The notes under the pieces: model-generated
Seen by the model: only the letters and a program-made list of their open reading frames with translations
The model's database searches: none
What the model was told of the DNA's origin: nothing
Shown here: positions 12,602 to 21,508 of the stretch, in pieces
Numbering within the stretch: position 1 is the first letter of the stretch
Layout: each line of letters starts with the position of its first letter
Program-made: the position numbers and the translations under genes
Origin: Neocallimastix lanati (nom. inval.)
Lineage: Eukaryota; Neocallimastigomycota; Neocallimastigomycetes; Neocallimastigales; Neocallimastigaceae
Reading direction: 5' to 3'
Assembly: GCA_016946835.1 (NCBI GenBank)
Contig: JACVTC010000014.1
Location: 1,065,001 to 1,129,000, forward strand
Length of the DNA stretch: 64,000 nt

Positions 12602-12687
12602 GATCGATATGAATAGAATATCGATCAAAACTTATCTAGTTTTTTCTTCTAATCTTTTTCTAGATAAGATAATTTTTAAGATTAGAA
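12602..12687 (+). promoter_or_regulatory. U3 hairpin/pseudoknot element in LTR E
   Basis: A 9-bp hairpin GATCGATAT/ATATCGATC (12602-12626) is followed by CTTATCTAG/CTAGATAAG (12631-12639 with 12660-12668) enclosing a 20-base U-rich loop. Within the loop TTCTAATCTT (12647-12656) is complementary to AAGATTAGAA at 12678-12687. The same design with different stems occurs at 32762-32818 and, on the minus strand, at 21260-21208. Confidence 0.6.
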
Positions 12688-12721
12688 AAACTTTTTATTT
12701 AACCTTAATTTAATAAAAAAA

Positions 12722-12760
12722 TATAAAAGGGCTCTTGATTTCTCTTTAAGAAATCAAGAG
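12722..12760 (+). promoter_or_regulatory. LTR E TATA box and start-proximal hairpin
   Basis: TATAAAAG (12722-12729) is followed at once by a perfect 12-bp hairpin, CTCTTGATTTCT/AGAAATCAAGAG with loop CTTTA. The position suggests that transcription of the R region starts in or near the hairpin; this is inference. Confidence 0.55.
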
Positions 12761-13039
12761 TTATTATTATAAAAATATAGTTATAATAATAGCAATTTTA
12801 TATTTTAAACTTTAATAAATTAATAAAACATTTTATTCAAAAACATATTTTTTAAAAACAAATTTATTCAAATATTCCTTCTTTTGCTCTTTGTGTTGTT
12901 ATTATAATTAATTTTATAATAAACTCGTTTTTAGGTAAAATTTTTATTTTTATTTTATTTCTCAACTTAATGAATTAGTCATTAAGTTGAAGTTAATAAT
13001 CATATTTAGTGATAGAACTTAGTATGATTATTACAGTTT

Positions 13040-14066
13040 TGATAAATAACAAAATTATTAAATTAAAATAAATAATAAAAAACAAATTCTTGTCTAACTT
13101 AACCCAAAAATTAATCCATTCTAAAAAAAAATAAATCCATATTTAAGAAAAATTAATTAAATAAAAATAATTAAAATAAAATAATAATAAATTAATTAAT
13201 CATTAATAATTTTAATTAAAAACTAAAATAAATTAATAAATGATATTTTTCTAAAACTACAAATAAACAAAATAATAAACAAATTTAATAAATTATAAAT
13301 AACAAATAAACAAACTTATAAACATCTCAAAATTAAAATTAGATAGTTAAATAATTTTTTAAGTTACTTTTATTTAAAATAATGATTATTTTATAACTCA
13401 ACTTTTATAAACAAATTGTAATTAAAATAACATTTTAAAACTCATCTTTATCAACATTTTAATTGTAAATATTGTTTAATTTAATAATAAATTATTCTTT
13501 ATTTCTCTTTTATTAATTTTATTATTTTTAATGTAAATAGTTTAAAATCAAAGAAAAATATAAAAACATGTAAATATTTCTTATAAATTATTCTTTATTA
13601 TTAATTATTTAATAAATTATTATAAATATTTTATTAGTTTTAATAATCAATTTTTTTATGATTATTAATTATTTAATAAATTATTATAGATATTTTATTA
13701 GTTTTTAATAATCAATTTTTATGATTATTAATTATTTTTGATAAATTATTATATATTTTATTAGTTATTAATAATCAATTTTATTATTAAAATTTAAAAT
13801 AAATTAGTATAAATAATAAATATTTCATTTTATTATTTTATTAGTTTTAACAATTATTTTATTAATTTAAACAAAATTAATTATTAAATAAATAAAGATT
13901 AATATTAAAATAAAAATAAATTTTTTTAATAAAACATTTTTGTGTTTAATAATAAAACATATTTATTTTTTTTAAATTTCTTAAATCAATTTTATTCAGT
14001 ATTTATCCTTTTATTCACTTCTACAAAATTTAATTTTTGTAGATTAAGAATATTAGGTATAAATCA
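13040..14066 (+). mobile_element. Solo LTR, family B
   Basis: It starts TGATAAATAACAAAATTATT and ends GGTATAAATCA. It matches the two LTRs of element B along its length but is longer (1027 against about 960 bp) because of small repeats near 13590-13780. It is flanked on both sides by GTTT. Confidence 0.8.
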
Positions 14067-14070
14067 GTTT

Positions 14071-14907
14071 TGGTAAAGAACGAACATATAATGGATTATT
14101 AATTAGAATTTCAACTTACTTTAGAATCCATTATATTATTCTTTACTTAATATTACTTTACTATATTTTCTATACTAAAATATTTTCTAAATATATTTTT
14201 TTTTTATTTTTATTAAAAGTTTCTAAAATATTATCAATAATTCTATATTTTTATTATTAATATCAATATCTATAATTTAACCTTAAATTTTATTATTTTA
14301 TTAAAGTGTTTATTATCAATATTAATATTTTATTTTTATTTTCAAATATATTATTATATTATTATTATATTGTATCAATATTAAACTTGTATTCTTTTTA
14401 GTATTTTATTTTATTTTTAAATTGATTATTTAATATTTTTATTTTCCACAAATAAAATCAAATCTTAATTGATTAATAATAAATATTAAATATATTATAG
14501 TTTTTAAATTTATTTTATATAAAATATAAGAATATTATATTAACATTCTTGATTAAAATAAATTTATTTTTCTGTAAAATCTTTTTAAATTTTGTTTGTT
14601 ACTTTTCGTATATATTAAATAATTTAGTTTTAGTACATGAAAAATAATATAAAATTATATAAACAAAATTTATTAAAATAAAAATACTTATGAATTAGTT
14701 AATTTAAAGTAATATAAAATTTTAATTAATTAGTTATAGTAAATTATTTTTTTTTTAAATATGATAATAAAATGTAGAAAGGCTTTACATATTTATTTTT
14801 TTCAAAAAGTATAAATAAGTGAAGTTTTTCAATAATTAAAATGTAGACAGAAAAATATTAAAAATAAATAATTAAATAAAAATTCTAATAAAACCCGAAC
14901 CATAACA
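14071..14907 (+). mobile_element. Solo LTR, family A
   Basis: It runs from TGGTAAAGAACGAAC to CCCGAACCATAACA, 837 bp, and is nearly identical to the LTRs of element A at 34410 and 42597. A terminal hairpin (TAATGGATT/AATCCATTA inside GTAAAGAA/TTCTTTAC) and the TATA motif AAGTATAAATAAG are present. It is flanked by GTTT on both sides. Confidence 0.85.
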
Positions 14908-14911
14908 GTTT

Positions 14912-15870
14912 TGATAAATAACAAAATTATTAAATTAAAATAAATAATAAAAAACAAATTCTGTCTAACTTAACCCAAAAATTAATCCATTCTAAAAAAA
15001 AAAAAAAAATTAAATCCATATTTAAGAAAAATTAATTAAATAAAAATAATTAAAATAAAATAATAATAAATTAATTAATCATTAATAATTTTAATTAAAA
15101 ACTAAAATAAATTAATAAATAATATTTTTCTAAGACTACAAATAAACAAAATAATAAACAAATTTAATAAATTATAAATAACAAATAAACAAACTTATAA
15201 ACATCGCAAAATTAAAATTAGATAGTTAAATAATTTTTTAAGTTACTTTTATTTAAAATAATGATTATTTTATTTATTTTATAACTCAACTTTTATAAAC
15301 AAATTGTAATTAAAATAACATTTTAAAACTCATCTTTATTAACATTTTAATTGTAAATATTGTTTAATTTAATAATAAATTATTCTTTATTTCTCTTTTA
15401 TTAATTTTATTATTTTTAATGTAAATAGTTTAAAATCAAAGAAAAATATAAAAACATGTAAATATTTCTTATAAATTATTCTTTATTATTAATTATTTAA
15501 TAAGTTATTATAGATATTTTATTAGTTTTTAATAATCAAATTTTTTTATGATTATTAATTATTTGATAAATTAATATATATTTTATTAGTTATTAATAAT
15601 CAATTTTATTATTAAAATTTAAAATAAATTAGTATAAATAATAAATATTTCATTTTATTATTTTATTAATTTAAACAAAATTAATTATTAAATAAATAAA
15701 GATTAATATTAAAATAAAAATAAATTTTTTTTAATAAAACATTTTTGTGTTTAATAATAAAACATATTTATTTTTTTAAATTTCTTAAATCAATTTTATT
15801 CAGTATTTATCCTTTTATTCACTTCTACAAAATTTAATTTTTGTAGATTAAGAATATTAGGTATAAATCA
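14912..15870 (+). repeat. 5' LTR of element B
   Basis: TGATAAATAACAAAATTATT to GGTATAAATCA. It agrees with 19785-20744 apart from a few A-run length changes and substitutions noticed by eye. GTTT precedes it at 14908-14911. Confidence 0.85.
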
Positions 15871-15871
15871 A

Positions 15872-15888
15872 TGGTGGAGAATCCTCTT
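15872..15888 (+). promoter_or_regulatory. Primer-binding site of element B
   Basis: TGGTGGAGAATCCTCTT starts one base after the 5' LTR. TGG would pair with a tRNA 3' CCA end. Elements A (35255) and D (26262, minus) carry the same TGGTGGAGA start. The priming tRNA was not identified. Confidence 0.55.
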
Positions 15889-16170
15889 GTTGCCCCGGTG
15901 GTAAGTAAAATTTTTTTAGTTTAATATTAGAATAAGCCTAGTTATTCAATGGTAATATTAAACAATAATTAATACAATAAATTAGTCTAGTTTTAGAATA
16001 ACTCTAAATTATTCATAGTAATAGACTCAAATAAATTTATCTAAATAATATGCAAATAAAATATTATAGCAATAAATTATTATAAATTAAAGTTATTAAT
16101 ATAAATTAATCAACAAATAATATACGTTAAATAAACTGCAAATTAAATTAAATTTATCTTTAATAATTAA

Positions 16171-16215
<45 letters not shown>

Positions 16216-16386
16216 TTTTTAAAGATAATTAAATAGTATTCATATTATTCAATTTAATTAAATAATGAAGTATATATTATAAGATTATAAATAATAAATA
16301 ATAATAATAATAAAATTTATTAGTAAAATTTTAATAAAAAAAAAAAAAAAATTTATTAGAAAAATTTTAATATAAAAAAAAATTTT

Positions 16387-16398
<12 letters not shown>

Positions 16399-16423
<25 letters not shown>
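16399..16423. repeat. Poly(A) tracts in the element B leader
   Basis: Three long A tracts lie in the leader (about 16170-16210, 16335-16350 and 16390-16423), and a fourth directly precedes the gag start (17334-17356). Element A's leader has comparable tracts. The coordinates mark one of them. Confidence 0.7.
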
Positions 16424-16439
<16 letters not shown>

Positions 16440-16598
16440 TATAAAATAAAATAAAACAGAAGAACTTTAAGAAGTTTTATTATAAAATTATTATTTATTT
16501 TTCAAAAAAGAATATTGTTGCTTTAGAAGCAATAATATAAGTAAAATAATAAGTGGTTTCCGTGATTAGTTTATTCTTTCACAGTCGGCGCGTTGGGA

Positions 16599-16705
16599 AG
16601 CTCTGAACTATTCTACAAACGTATAAACGTGTAGGAGAATCACTGGTACGAGTAGTACATGACGCCTGAGCAAGTGGGCAAGCTGGCTACGAGTATACTA
16701 CCTAC
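16599..16705 (+). other. Leader block shared by elements A and B
   Basis: GCTCTGAACT is followed by a hairpin (ATTCTAC...GTAGGAGAAT), then GGTAC, CATGACGCC exactly 13 bases after the start of GGTAC, GGCAAGCTG and GTATACTA. The same ordered motifs occur in element A at 35381-35480 although the rest of the leaders do not align. Structured RNA is the likely reason for conservation. Confidence 0.6.
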
Positions 16706-16894
16706 TTATTACTTATATTATTGGAAAATCGTAATTAATATTTTTTTTTTGAGAATTATTAATAATAAATATTTATAATTTAACTTTTTATTTTTCTTTA
16801 AATATTCAAATAATATAAATTTATAAATACCATTATACTACTTAACCTTTTATTTTTTTTTAATATTTTCTAGGATATTATTGTATAAAATAAT

Positions 16895-16928
<34 letters not shown>

Positions 16929-17114
16929 AAATAAATATATAATAAAAAAAAAATAAAATTAGAAAACCATAAAATTTAAATTAAGGAAAACAATTAAAGA
17001 AAAGTATTTTTTTTAGTTGGAGGAACTGCTTCTGTTCTCTTGACTGATTGATACTTATAGTAGGAATCTCTTACCCTTAATACTAGTGTATTATTGCAGT
17101 AAGAGCTAACGGAC

Positions 17115-17233
17115 TGTAGAATAAGAATCAATACGGGGGAGTAGGCGCTGATTATAAGTAGAGATCTACGTTAGGTGTAGACGTAGTGTAAAACTCCTAT
17201 AATCAGTGGGACCAAACGTCGTATTATTCTACA
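17115..17233 (+). other. Long nested hairpin before gag of element B
   Basis: TGTAGAATA (17115-17123) pairs with TATTCTACA (17225-17233), and inside it CTGATTATA (17148-17156) pairs with TATAATCAG (17198-17206). The region is markedly less AT-rich than its surroundings. A packaging or translation role is inference. Confidence 0.5.
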
Positions 17234-17356
17234 ACCGTACTATAAGGACGGGAAATCATTCAAGATAAACTAAAGATAATAAGAATTAATAATTTTAGAA
17301 ATATTACTACTACTACTAATAATAATAATTAACAAAAAAAAAAAAAAAAAAAAAAA

Positions 17357-18289
17357 ATGGAAACAACTACCAAAGCTATCACTTTTAGTAGATTACCAAT
17401 ATTAGGTGAAGAAAAAGTCCAATATGAAGAATGGAAATTCGCATTTGAAAATTGGTGTCGAAAATATAAAATTGAAAACGAAGAAAAGAATGAATATTTA
17501 ATTGCCGTAACTACAGATAAAGCAAGAACTATTGTTATAAATTCTTTAAATAAAGCACAAGCTGACTCTTATGAAATAATTTTAGAAAACTTAAAGAAAA
17601 GATTTAAACCTTGTACGCCAAGGAATGTAAAATTTTTGGAAATATCAACATTAACCATTAAGAAAGGTGAAAAAGTTTCCGACTTCGATACAAAATTCTT
17701 ACAACTCTTAAATCAATTACAATTAGATGGAAAGGATTATATTAGTACTCCATACTACATAAATGCATTTAGAAACTGGTCTAAAATGTATGAGTATTTG
17801 TTAGAATCAGAACCTACTAAATTAAGTGATGCAATGGAAATAACTTCAAAGAAAGAAAAAATGCTTAAACTTCTTGAAGATAATAAACCAAAATCTAAAA
17901 CTCAATTCTCAAATGTAAAGAAGAATCTAAATAACACTAATAATAATAATAATAAAAATACTAATTTTAGATCTTTTAACACTAATTATTACAATAAAAT
18001 CCCTATTGTCTCTAATATTAGGACTAATGAAAATTCCAGTTATAATAATAAATTTGGAAATAATAACTATAACAACAATTTTACTGCAAATAGAAATTTT
18101 TACAACCCTGTAGAATTCAACAAAGGAGTCGAACAGAGAAGAGCAACTTTAAAAGGTTCTCAATTCACTGATAAAGAACTAGATGATATAACAAAAAAAT
18201 TATCCGATTTAAAAATCAACCTATGCATAAATTGTCAGCGTATTGGTCCCATTGTTGAAGAATGTCCAGAATTAAACCATTTAAATTAG
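17357..18289 (+). CDS. gag: Gag of element B (capsid/nucleocapsid)
   Basis: 310 residues from an ATG that directly follows a run of about 23 A. Residues 1-185 form a Ty3/gypsy-type capsid domain (EEWKFAFENWCRKYKIENEE, FLEISTLTIKKGEKVSDFDT). An Asn-rich linker (about 195-245) follows and then a knuckle-like LCINCQRIGPIVEECPEL. This nucleocapsid motif should be CX2CX4HX4C, but the His is replaced by Pro, so zinc binding is doubtful. Gag would assemble the cytoplasmic particle that packages element RNA. The stop lies just after a -1 frameshift heptamer, so a fraction of ribosomes would continue into pol. Confidence 0.85.
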   Translation: METTTKAITFSRLPILGEEKVQYEEWKFAFENWCRKYKIENEEKNEYLIAVTTDKARTIVINSLNKAQADSYEIILENLKKRFKPCTPRNVKFLEISTLTIKKGEKVSDFDTKFLQLLNQLQLDGKDYISTPYYINAFRNWSKMYEYLLESEPTKLSDAMEITSKKEKMLKLLEDNKPKSKTQFSNVKKNLNNTNNNNNKNTNFRSFNTNYYNKIPIVSNIRTNENSSYNNKFGNNNYNNNFTANRNFYNPVEFNKGVEQRRATLKGSQFTDKELDDITKKLSDLKINLCINCQRIGPIVEECPELNHLN

Positions 18290-18329
18290 TTATCGGGAGT
18301 ACGCAATCTCCCGAGATAAATAAAATTGC
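18280..18329 (+). promoter_or_regulatory. Programmed -1 frameshift site, element B
   Basis: The slippery heptamer T-TTA-AAT (18280-18286) is in the correct zero-frame phasing (CAT TTA AAT TAG). After 8 bases comes GGGAG (18295-18299), loop TACGCAAT, CTCCC (18308-18312). The loop's GCAAT can pair with ATTGC at 18325-18329, giving an H-type pseudoknot. The next gene lies in the -1 frame. The same layout is found in elements A, C and D. Confidence 0.85.
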
Positions 18330-19656
18330 AACAAACAACTATGATCAAGAATATACTATAGAATATGAAGGAAACAATAATTATATGATTAATGCAGCTC
18401 AAAAGAGAAAATCACTAAGTAAGAATGCATTGGATAAAAATAAAATATCACCATGTAATAAATCTATAGTAAAACCTTCCATTCTAAATCAACCTAATAT
18501 AAAAGCTGTTAAACAACAGAAGAAAGCCATTAGAGATAAAAGAAGAAGAGAAATTACAAATGATATAGAAGACATGGATTTATCTAATAATAATATTACG
18601 CATGAAGAATCTAATAATAATAGTGAAAGTGTTCGTGCAACTAATTTTGACAAACCCCAACCCAATACTCCTAATGAAAATAATTATCAAGATAATAATT
18701 CAAATACTATACCAGAAAAAGTTAAAACAAAAGGTAAGCGAAACATGACCGAAATACAAATGTTAAAACCTGAAGATAAATTCAATATTCTAGAAGAAGC
18801 CAATAATTTATATCCTAAAATAAGCCTAACACAATTATTATCAGCATGTCCATCTATAAGAAAAGATCAAGAGCAAGGTTGTAAACCACGAGTTGAGAAA
18901 ATACTTTATACTATTCAAAATTTAAATATTCCTATATTATGTGGAAAAATAGGAAACAAATCAGTCAAAATACTTTTCGACACAGGTGCAAATGTTAACA
19001 TCATAACTAAAAATTCACTTGAAGAATTAGAAAATGTAATCATTAATAATTGTAACCTTTCTGAAACTACTACAATTGCCGATGGTACAATACTCCATAC
19101 TAATTCTTATATTAATTTAAAATTAACTATAAATAATAACTTAACTGTGAATGAAAAATTATATATAATAGATTATACAAATCCATTCTTTAATATTATA
19201 TTAGGAAGAGGTATACAAAAGAAGTACAGACTCTACATTGATCCAGATGATGATTGCTTATATCAAAAAACAAAAAAAGGAATTAAAAGAATAACTGAAA
19301 TATATAATAACCATACTTCTTTAAAGACGCCTATGTGTAATGCAATAATAATAGAAAAGAATAAAGGTATCGTAAGTACTCTTTTGCAAAAGGAGGAAGA
19401 CAAATTAGAACACCCAATTTGTTGTTTAAGTAGGACATTGTCAATCAACAATAACAAACCAATAAAATTTATAACTGATTATAAGCCACTTTTAGGTTTG
19501 CTCAAGAAAAATATTCCTAACAACAATAGACATGCTCGTTGGATAGAAGAATTCAATAAGTACAAAACCAACCTAGTTTATCAAAAAAGAAAAAGAAATC
19601 TTTTTGATGATGCACTTTCAAGACTATCATCAAAAGACTCTGAAGCAATACTTTAG
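18280..19656 (+). CDS. pol: Shortened Pol of element B: protease plus RNase H remnant
   Basis: It is read by -1 shift from gag and stays open to a TAG at 19656. After a basic, Asn-rich linker comes a retroviral-type aspartic protease with ILFDTGANVNII (about 18973) and the flap/C-terminal ILGRGIQKKYR. The whole reverse transcriptase is missing. The frame passes straight into RNase H pieces (STLLQKEEDKLEHPICCLSR, then TDYKPLLGLL and NLFDDALSRL), itself internally shortened. The deletions keep the frame open. The protein could process Gag but not copy RNA. The initiating Met seen in this frame is not needed if frameshifting operates. Confidence 0.8.
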   Translation, partial: FKLVIGSTQSPEINKIATNNYDQEYTIEYEGNNNYMINAAQKRKSLSKNALDKNKISPCNKSIVKPSILNQPNIKAVKQQKKAIRDKRRREITNDIEDMDLSNNNITHEESNNNSESVRATNFDKPQPNTPNENNYQDNNSNTIPEKVKTKGKRNMTEIQMLKPEDKFNILEEANNLYPKISLTQLLSACPSIRKDQEQGCKPRVEKILYTIQNLNIPILCGKIGNKSVKILFDTGANVNIITKNSLEELENVIINNCNLSETTTIADGTILHTNSYINLKLTINNNLTVNEKLYIIDYTNPFFNIILGRGIQKKYRLYIDPDDDCLYQKTKKGIKRITEIYNNHTSLKTPMCNAIIIEKNKGIVSTLLQKEEDKLEHPICCLSRTLSINNNKPIKFITDYKPLLGLLKKNIPNNNRHARWIEEFNKYKTNLVYQKRKRNLFDDALSRLSSKDSEAIL

Positions 19657-19756
19657 TTCTTGAAGATCCACAAACAGGAAAACTCCTTGAAAGAAATGTT
19701 CATATAAAAAATGTTTTTCCTTATGTACTACAAGAAAATGATACAACTTCAAGGGA
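19657..19756 (+). pseudogene. Integrase C-terminal tail fragment
   Basis: In a different frame from the preceding pol, VLEDPQTGKLLERNVHIKNV and FPYVLQEND correspond to the last residues of the D integrase (VLETIDTHKILERNVHVKNV). All of the catalytic core is absent, which marks the right edge of the internal deletion. Confidence 0.75.
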
Positions 19757-19766
19757 CAAAGTTGAC

Positions 19767-19784
19767 TCTTAAGGGCCGAGAAAT
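19767..19784 (+). promoter_or_regulatory. Polypurine tract of element B
   Basis: CTTAAGGGCCGAGAAAT lies immediately before the 3' LTR. The equivalent in element D on the minus strand is CTTAGGGCGAGAAATCT. It would prime plus-strand DNA synthesis. Confidence 0.6.
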
Positions 19785-20744
19785 TGATAAATAACAAAAT
19801 TATTAAATTAAAATAAATAATAAAAAACAAATTCTGTCTAACTTAACTCAAAAATTAATCCATTCTAAAAAAAAAAAAAAAAATTAAATCCATATTTAAG
19901 AAAAATTAATTAAATAAAAATAATTAAAATAAAATAATAATAAATTAATTAATCATTAATAATTTTAATTAAAAACTAAAATAAATTAATAAATAATATT
20001 TTTCTAAGACTACAAATAAACAAAATAATAAACAAATTTAATAAATTATAAATAACAAATAAACAAACTTATAAACATCGCAAAATTAAAATTAGATAGT
20101 TAAATAATTTTTTAAGTTACTTTTATTTAAAATAATGATTATTTTATTTATTTTATAACTCAACTTTTATAAACAAATTGTAATTAAAATAACATTTTAA
20201 AACTCATCTTTATTAACATTTTAATTGTAAATATTGTTTAATTTAATAATAAATTATTCTTTATTTCTCTTTTATTAATTTTATTATTTTTAATGTAAAT
20301 AGTTTAAAATCAAAGAAAAATATAAAAACATGTAAATATTTCTTATAAATTATTCTTTATTATTAATTATTTAATAAGTTATTATAGATATTTTATTAGT
20401 TTTTAATAATCAATTTTTTTTATGATTATTAATTATTTGATAAATTATTATATATTTTATTAGTTATTAATAATCAATTTTATTATTAAAATTTAAAATA
20501 AATTAGTATAAATAATAAATATTTCATTTTATTATTTTATTAATTTAAACAAAATTAATTATTAAATAAATAAAGATTAATATTAAAATAAAAATAAATT
20601 TTTTTTAATAAAACATTTTTGTGTTTAATAATAAAACATATTTATTTTTTTAAATTTCTTAAATCAATTTTATTCAGTATTTATCCTTTTATTCACTTCT
20701 ACAAAATTTAATTTTTGTAGATTAAGAATATTAGGTATAAATCA
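19785..20744 (+). repeat. 3' LTR of element B
   Basis: 960 bp, TGATAAATAAC to GGTATAAATCA, nearly identical to the 5' LTR and followed by GTTT (20745-20748). Confidence 0.85.
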
Positions 20745-20749
20745 GTTTT

Positions 20750-21416
20750 TGTAAGAAACTCTAATAAAAAGAAATTTTTTATAAGAGTTTATTTTTTATA
20801 TTGATTGAGTTTATTATTAAAAAAAAATAAAGAAAAATACTTATATTTAAATAGACGAAAATTAGAAAAAGTAGAAGACTCGTATATAAAAATAAGTTTT
20901 TAAAACACAAAATTTTATTAAAAAAAATTTTAAACTTTAAATTTTAGGTTATTATTAATTTTAATATTTATCTTTATTAATATTTTTAATAATAATAACT
21001 CTTGATTTCTGAAAAAACAGAAATCAATCGTTATTTTATACTTTTTTATTTATTAATTAATCTTATTTTATATTTATTTATTATTATTATTTTTTTATCA
21101 TGTGTCTGTTTAATTAATTAATTATTATTATTTTTTTTTTCATGTGTTTATTTAATTAATAATTATTTAATATAATATATTAATTATTTCTTAATTAAGC
21201 TATTGTTTGCTAGTCAGCTGTTGTATCTTCAGGAAAAGACTAGCAGAAAAACCTGAAGATTTTCTTAATTGTATTAAATTAGAACTAATTATTTCAAAGA
21301 AATTTATTATTTAATTTAATTTAATTATTATTTAATATTATTGTGAAAATAATTATAGAATATTAAATATTAATTTTAATTTATTTATTATTTAATATTA
21401 TTGTGGAAATTTATCA
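20750..21416 (-). repeat. 3' LTR of element D
   Basis: On the minus strand it begins TGATAAATTTCCAC and ends GAGTTTCTTACA. It contains the U-rich hairpin/pseudoknot element (21260-21208), a TATA-like TATAAAATAACG and a hairpin TTGATTTCTG/CAGAAATCAA (21028-21002), in the same order as in LTR E. Confidence 0.6.
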
Positions 21417-21508
21417 AGATTTCTCGCCCTAAGATAAAATTTTATCTGAATAATTAATATAAATAATAACTTTTTTTTTTTTTTTTTTTTAAAAAAAAAT
21501 TAAAACGA

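Larger units (their letters stand above)
12087..13035 (+). mobile_element. Solo LTR, family E
   Basis: It begins TGTAAGAAATAATAATTATT and ends GATTATTACA, with TG..CA termini. It is flanked by GTTT(T) on the left and GTTT on the right. It contains a palindromic start, a chain of U3 hairpins (12540-12690), a TATA box TATAAAAG at 12722 and a 12-bp hairpin at 12732-12760 just downstream. Relatives lie in reverse at 31300-31383 and 32359-32690 and forward at 32745-33110. Confidence 0.7.
14912..20744 (+). mobile_element. Ty3/gypsy element B, internally deleted, young
   Basis: A 5.8-kb LTR retrotransposon with LTRs of 959 and 960 bp that look almost identical, TG..CA ends and GTTT on both sides. 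Between them are a primer-binding site, a 1.5-kb structured leader with poly(A) runs, gag, a -1 frameshift site, a shortened pol (protease plus RNase H remnants, no reverse transcriptase), an integrase tail fragment and a polypurine tract. It is non-autonomous: transposition would need reverse transcriptase and integrase from another element. Confidence 0.85.

Noticed and set aside
12602-12690. Hammerhead or HDV-like ribozyme in LTR U3
   Set aside because: The conserved hammerhead core (CTGATGA and GAAA) and an HDV-type double pseudoknot were not found; a U-rich triplex/pseudoknot fits better.
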